Assembly: GCA_026413225.1 (NCBI GenBank)
Contig: CM048591.1
Span: 5,657,001-5,721,000, forward strand
Length of the DNA: 64,000 nucleotides
Direction of reading: 5' to 3'
Origin: Otis tarda
Lineage: Eukaryota > Chordata > Aves > Otidiformes > Otididae
In this document: piece by piece, positions 59,001-64,000 of the stretch
How positions within the stretch are numbered: position 1 is the first letter of the stretch
Layout: each line of letters opens with the position of its first letter
Made by a program: the position numbers and the translations under genes
The notes under the pieces: generated by a model
The model's input: the letters and a program-made list of their open reading frames with translations, nothing else
Databases searched by the model: none
What the model was told of the DNA's origin: nothing

Positions 59001-62000
59001 TAAAAGATTTGGCGCAAATCTAATAAAAACGTAGTAGTATACTTATTCTTATTGACAACCCTTTCAAACCACACCATTTGTAATCCAATCCTTACTTGCT
59101 TATTATGATTAACTGAAGACATTTGCAAAATGCAGATGTACAGTCTTACAAGCTATCAAACGAGACAATCCTGATGTATCTATTCCTTCAGACATGAGAA
59201 AACTCTGTTGGAGTCAATACCTTTTTTGTAGGTGGTATAGAGAAAAGGAGAATGAAAAGGAAGAAGATTTGAGGGAAAGATTAAGGTATAATCAGTGCAG
59301 AAGTTTCTAAAATAGAAAACCCAGCCACTGCTTTGCATGGTTCTATTCTATCTGACTTGTTCAGGTCGGCATTAAACAATACAAGATTAAGCACTTGTCA
59401 GGCGAACTAATGAGTTTTGGATTGATTTCTGTCTTCTGCAATGCTACTAGCATTTTTGACAGGTATGATTTATAGGGCATTCTTTGGGCCTGTTCATGAG
59501 AAGAGCTGTTTATTTTGGTTGATGGACAGGGTTTCTAATGTTCCCAGTGGAGTGTGCAGATGGCAGGAAGGACAGTAATCTTTGAGACCATCTCTCAATG
59601 TCTGGGGTATGTCTCTTATAAATTTGTAATCAAGATCTCAAGAAACTAATGTGGGCAGGCTGCCTCTGAAATTGTTTTTGCGACCTTTGGCCAATGTAAT
59701 GCTCCCTGAAAAATGTATGTCTGGTACTTTTGCTGTTTAGTAAATGGAGCTTGTATAGGCAATCAAGGAACTATACTTTCCTTTTCAACTGATGCGACAT
59801 ACGTACACAGACACAGAGTTTTACACACTTACAGTTCTATTCCCTCTGGCTTAGAAGACTTTTTTTTTTTGTACATTTTATGTCTATGGATATTTAGCGC
59901 ACTAGTAGACTACGAAAAAAGCAGCCAGACAGTCTGCATTGGAAACCTAATGAAATCTCTAAGGCGTGAAGATAACAAATCTAAGCAGCTGCACCACTGA
60001 ATAATTTTTATTCTCATCTGCTGTTCTTTCCATCATTTGATTTTTTTTTCTATTTGTCTCGCTTATAATTAGATTGCAGAGTCTTGGAAAGATAGGAATA
60101 TAGGCCAGGTCTAAGCTGACACTGTTTCTTTGACCGAAAAAGCTGCACGAATACAGAGAGAACATGGGCCTTTCTTTCATAATTTTCTTAATTCTAAAAT
60201 CTAACTAATCAATTTTTAAAGAGGATGTAAAATACATTGAATAACACTTATATGAATATTTCCTGAAAGCTTAATAGAAAAGGACTGATTGTGGTGTGAA
60301 TTTAAACATCTAAGATGTTCTACTTTCACATCTGTCAGATGGTAAATAATGGTAACACCATGCTAAGATGATTCCATGGTTTGACTCTAATTCTAGTCTT
60401 GCACAGCTCTGTTGTGAAAAAAAAAAAATGGCTTCCTAGCACTGGGAACCTAATAAGAGGTTTCATTTTTAGATAATTTAAACTGTTGTCATATTTAACC
60501 TTAGGCTTACAAGTTTGAAGCCTTGGACTTATTCCATTGTTCAGATCCTTTTGGTCTTTTCAGTTCTACTACTAAGCCCAGCGATGGGGATCTTCTCCCC
60601 ACTCCCCAGTCTTTCTCAAGTGTGTGAGAAGGATTAAACAAATTACAACTTTTCAAGAAGGCCACTCTACCTCTGTACCATTCTGCATGTAAGATGAAGA
60701 TTTTTCTCTCCAGAACAACTATAAACATTGAAACCACGCTGAACCAGAGGTATAATTATGTTCTAGTAGCTAGCAGAGATATTGAAGAGTTGACGGACTC
60801 AGTTACCTCCATAGGCCTCTGACACAGTTTGAGATGGTCTTGTGTCCTTGGGACATCCATACAGGACAGAAAGAGATGACACAGACCCTTTAGGACAGCT
60901 TTGCCCTTCTGGACAGGCAGGTGCGGGGCAACCCAAATACCACTTGATGTCTTTAATTAAGCAGCTGAGTCAAACCTTTCTTGTAACCCTGGGAAGCCTC
61001 CTACAATCCTCTGCACTCTAAAAGTCCCCTCACTTCTAATTGCCTCGTACCATCCTAACCCAGCATGGCCACCAAAAGCATGTTGGTGATAGCACCAGCA
61101 CTAGCAGGAGTGACAGCAGAGCTGACAGCCAGGTCAAGGAAGATGCTCAGCAAAGGCAGTGATGGCTGCCAAGGCAGCAGAAGCAGCCAAACTTGCATAA
61201 GTGACAAAAAAAAAACCCCAGAAACATAACATTTTCTGAAACAAAACTAAGATTATTTACTAGTAAGACAACTTCTTGTATCTTGCAATAGGTGTCCATC
61301 GTATAGAGAAAAATCAAGCTTCAAAGGAGCACAGGACCAGAAGAGACTGTTGACATTCAAGCACTAACATCCAAACACCCCTTTTATACGTTCATTGGAG
61401 AGACTAGCCTTGGTGCCAGAGTTGTTTCTTGGCTTAAATAGCATGCTTTACCCTTCCTATCCACAAAATCCTAAATAGAGTAAGTAATCTTGCCTCCTCT
61501 TGGCCTCAGCCAAACAATGCAACCTCTTCTTGTAGGATTTTATAGTCCAAGCATCCCTTTGCTCTCCCTTCAGGGAGATACTTGGTCTCTCTGCTGATAC
61601 TCCAAGTCACTGAATTGTATTACTAAGGCATCAAATCTCTGCTAAAACACTGTGACTTGCTGCAGCACATATAATCTTAGAGTTGTTGCCTGATTATTTG
61701 TGAGCATACAGCTGCTGGTTGGTTTGGAGCTAGGCATAGCAGGTGCTCAGAGCTGCCTGCAAATAGAAGGCAGACACAGTGTCAGCCTCCTCATTTATGA
61801 ATTATTCAATCTTCCTACTCTAAAGGTTCATCACTAAACTTGTTCCAGTTTTACTACTTCTTTTCTAAACCTACATGTTAAAACTATCTATACATTTTCA
61901 GGTGAGTTCTCATCACAATTTTGTGTGGAGAAATTAATTAATCCTTACCACTAATGAAAATACCTCATCACGCAATCACAGCTGTTTTTCCCGTGGCTGC

Positions 62001-64000
62001 ATGCTGTTGAACAGTCTCCTCCTATGACTGAGGAGAATATCCTGGTCTTTCTTCCCTTATGGTGTTGCTAAGTGATGACCCAGCAATTTATACATTAAAC
62101 TCTTGCTATTACTGCCTCAGCTCATGATCTTCTACACTGTAGTAAGAAATTCAACCATCTTTACCCTTGTCCATTACATTATCCATTTCTTCCTATGTGG
62201 TATCTAATTTTTCCTTTGCACTGATGATGCCTTCCTCCTTCATGCCATGAGCAAATTTCCTAAGCAATCTCCTATACTTCGTGCCAAGATTGCTGTTTAA
62301 AAAAAATAATGATGCATGAACCGAGCCTCCATCACTAAGCTATTTCTAGCCTTGTATCACCTCTTTTAATACAGTTTCTTACCTCTTTAAAGCTCTTGAA
62401 GGAATCCCCATTTTCTGCTCCTTAACAGCAAATATTTTATAAATAAACAACATGTAGCTCTAGTGGATTGACCAATTTTTTTTTTTTTAACAAAAACATT
62501 CATTCTATTTGAGAAAGATGCATAGCTACTCTATAGAAAACATTTAATTTAATGCCATTTCTCCTATATTTACATCATTTGAATGTTCCATTCCTTGGAG
62601 ACTCCTGAAGTAGTGAATGCTGTTGAAATCAAATTGATGAAACTGAAGACTAGTGAATAATTTATTCTCCCATTGCTAACTATGGGTATCGTGTTTGTTA
62701 TTTCCATTTGTTATACATGATAACATCTAACTTTATCAAACATTTGTTTCTAGTTTTGTAATTTTAGGTGAGTTGATGACAATGTCCATTAGACCCATTA
62801 TGAGAATGAAACTTGCAAGGCATTCACTCTTGCTACAGTTTATGGTCGTTTCAAGGCCAATATCTTTACCAGCATGATATCAAAATGAGTCAAAACAAAG
62901 AAAAGATGTGCATCCAGTTCTAGGGCAGCCTTGGGCTGACTGTGCTTCCTTTTGGCTTAAACAGCGGAAATTTAAGGATTGAGCTAGATCCCCGCACCCT
63001 TCCCATCACCTTCACCCGCATGCTCGCAGAAGGTGTATCAGCTGGCTGGGGCTGTACACCCCCCGCCCTGGCAGCAGAATGAGGCAGATTTTTCACATGC
63101 AGGGGTGGGATGTTTTATGCCCCTTAGTCCCCTTTGCATCTGCTTTGGCTTACCCATAGTTTAAACTAGCAAATGCATTGGAAGCAAACTTGTTTGCAGC
63201 AAGTTCCTGCCAAAGTTCAGAGAGTTACTTCAGGAACTCAGAATGAAAACTCAGATTGCACTGCAATTTTATTGACTCCTGCAGTCAATAAATCTCCCCT
63301 CCCTCAAATGAGTGAGTGAACTCAGCACACAATCCATTTCTCACCACTGTTTTTCTTTTGGTTTGATCTGTTAAGAGCAAAAGCTATTTTGCTTCCCATT
63401 TGGCCCCCGCAGGTTAAAAGGACAGATGAATTTGGGTGAAATAGTACAACTGTCACCTACTGGTTTCAAATGAGGGTCTAGGAAAGGATTACCCAGGACT
63501 TCAGGTAGCAGATGACTTTTTTTCTCATACTGCAGATCAAAAACTAATTTGTAGGAAGAAAAAAATGCTCTTGAAGAAAAAATAATAACTTTGATGGGAT
63601 ACTGTAGGTAATCCAAAGTTAACTTTCTTTGCTCAAAACCCTGCTATTCACATGCAATAGTAAATGAATCAATCACAGACTATTATGGATAATTATTACT
63701 TCTGTGTATATAGCAATAAAACCTTATGGGCATGACTGTTGTCTTCTCATTTCCCATCTGTATCTTGTGTCAATAAACTGTACCACGACCTTTTCTATGA
63801 CCATCGCCATTCTCTGTTAGTACTGCAGTTTCCCCACTTGTGCACTGAAAATTACAACAACTTTCTTTCCAAGGGCGTAGGATGATATGACAATGAATAA
63901 TGTTTCGTGGGTCTAATTCAAAATCCACTGAAGTAGCTGAGAATATTTCAGCCAAATTCAACATGCATTCAATCAGGTGCTATAAAGGCCAAATCATTCT
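56087..64000. other. unique non-coding DNA
   Basis: No gene, LINE or LTR is recognised in these 7.9 kb. Open frames up to 95 codons (59713-60000) look random. An ACTAGTAACTA-rich patch lies at 58475-58535, a GCA-rich stretch at 61083-61190 and a more GC-rich patch at 62990-63110. These are compositional notes only. Confidence 0.55.

Noticed and set aside
61083..61190. GCA-rich stretch that might encode an Ala/Ser-rich protein
   Set aside because: No sustained open frame and no splice context; treated as compositional bias.

Overview
The window looks like non-coding avian DNA from a gene-poor region or a very large intron. The main evidence is many copies of the chicken-repeat-1 (CR1) LINE, recognised by the C-terminal reverse-transcriptase protein segment and by 3' ends closing in ATTCTATGATTCTATGA-type repeats. 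Two solo LTRs of a family widespread in neoavian birds support this. The sequence is AT-rich by eye, with long homopolymer runs. I found no host protein-coding exon, no convincing functional RNA gene, no CRISPR array and no bacterial-style operon. The longest open frames belong to decayed CR1 copies or to LTR sequence.

Layout. 1-822 is an antisense CR1 RT fragment whose 3' part lies left of the window, followed by a CR1 3' end at 985-1186. A minus-strand solo LTR with a perfect 5-bp target duplication sits at 1991-2579. From 2.6 to 22 kb is mostly unique sequence with one decayed CR1 tail near 10.25 kb and two stretches that read like conserved non-coding elements (16.86-17.09 and 17.87-18.11 kb). 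From 22.08 to 28.85 kb is a repeat cluster: a long CR1, three shorter CR1 pieces, AT- and purine/pyrimidine-rich simple repeats, and a second minus-strand solo LTR (28264-28842). From 28.85 to 41.2 kb is unique sequence with a paired-hairpin locus at 36.67-36.77 kb. From 41.2 to 49.6 kb is a second CR1 cluster (four copies), which also contains a CpG-dense patch (46.75-47.01 kb). A more diverged LINE RT relic lies at 52.77-52.89 kb and an older CR1 tail at 55.96-56.09 kb. The last 8 kb show nothing identifiable.

There is no gene system to reconstruct, and I did not find an undescribed multi-gene system. The observations most worth following are: two independent solo LTRs with the same GCATG target duplication, two CR1 copies sharing a stop codon at the same codon, a tandem pair of hairpins, a hairpin abutting a tRNA A-box-like sequence, and several candidate conserved regulatory stretches. 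Assignments rest on reading the sequence and remembered family consensus, not on database searches.
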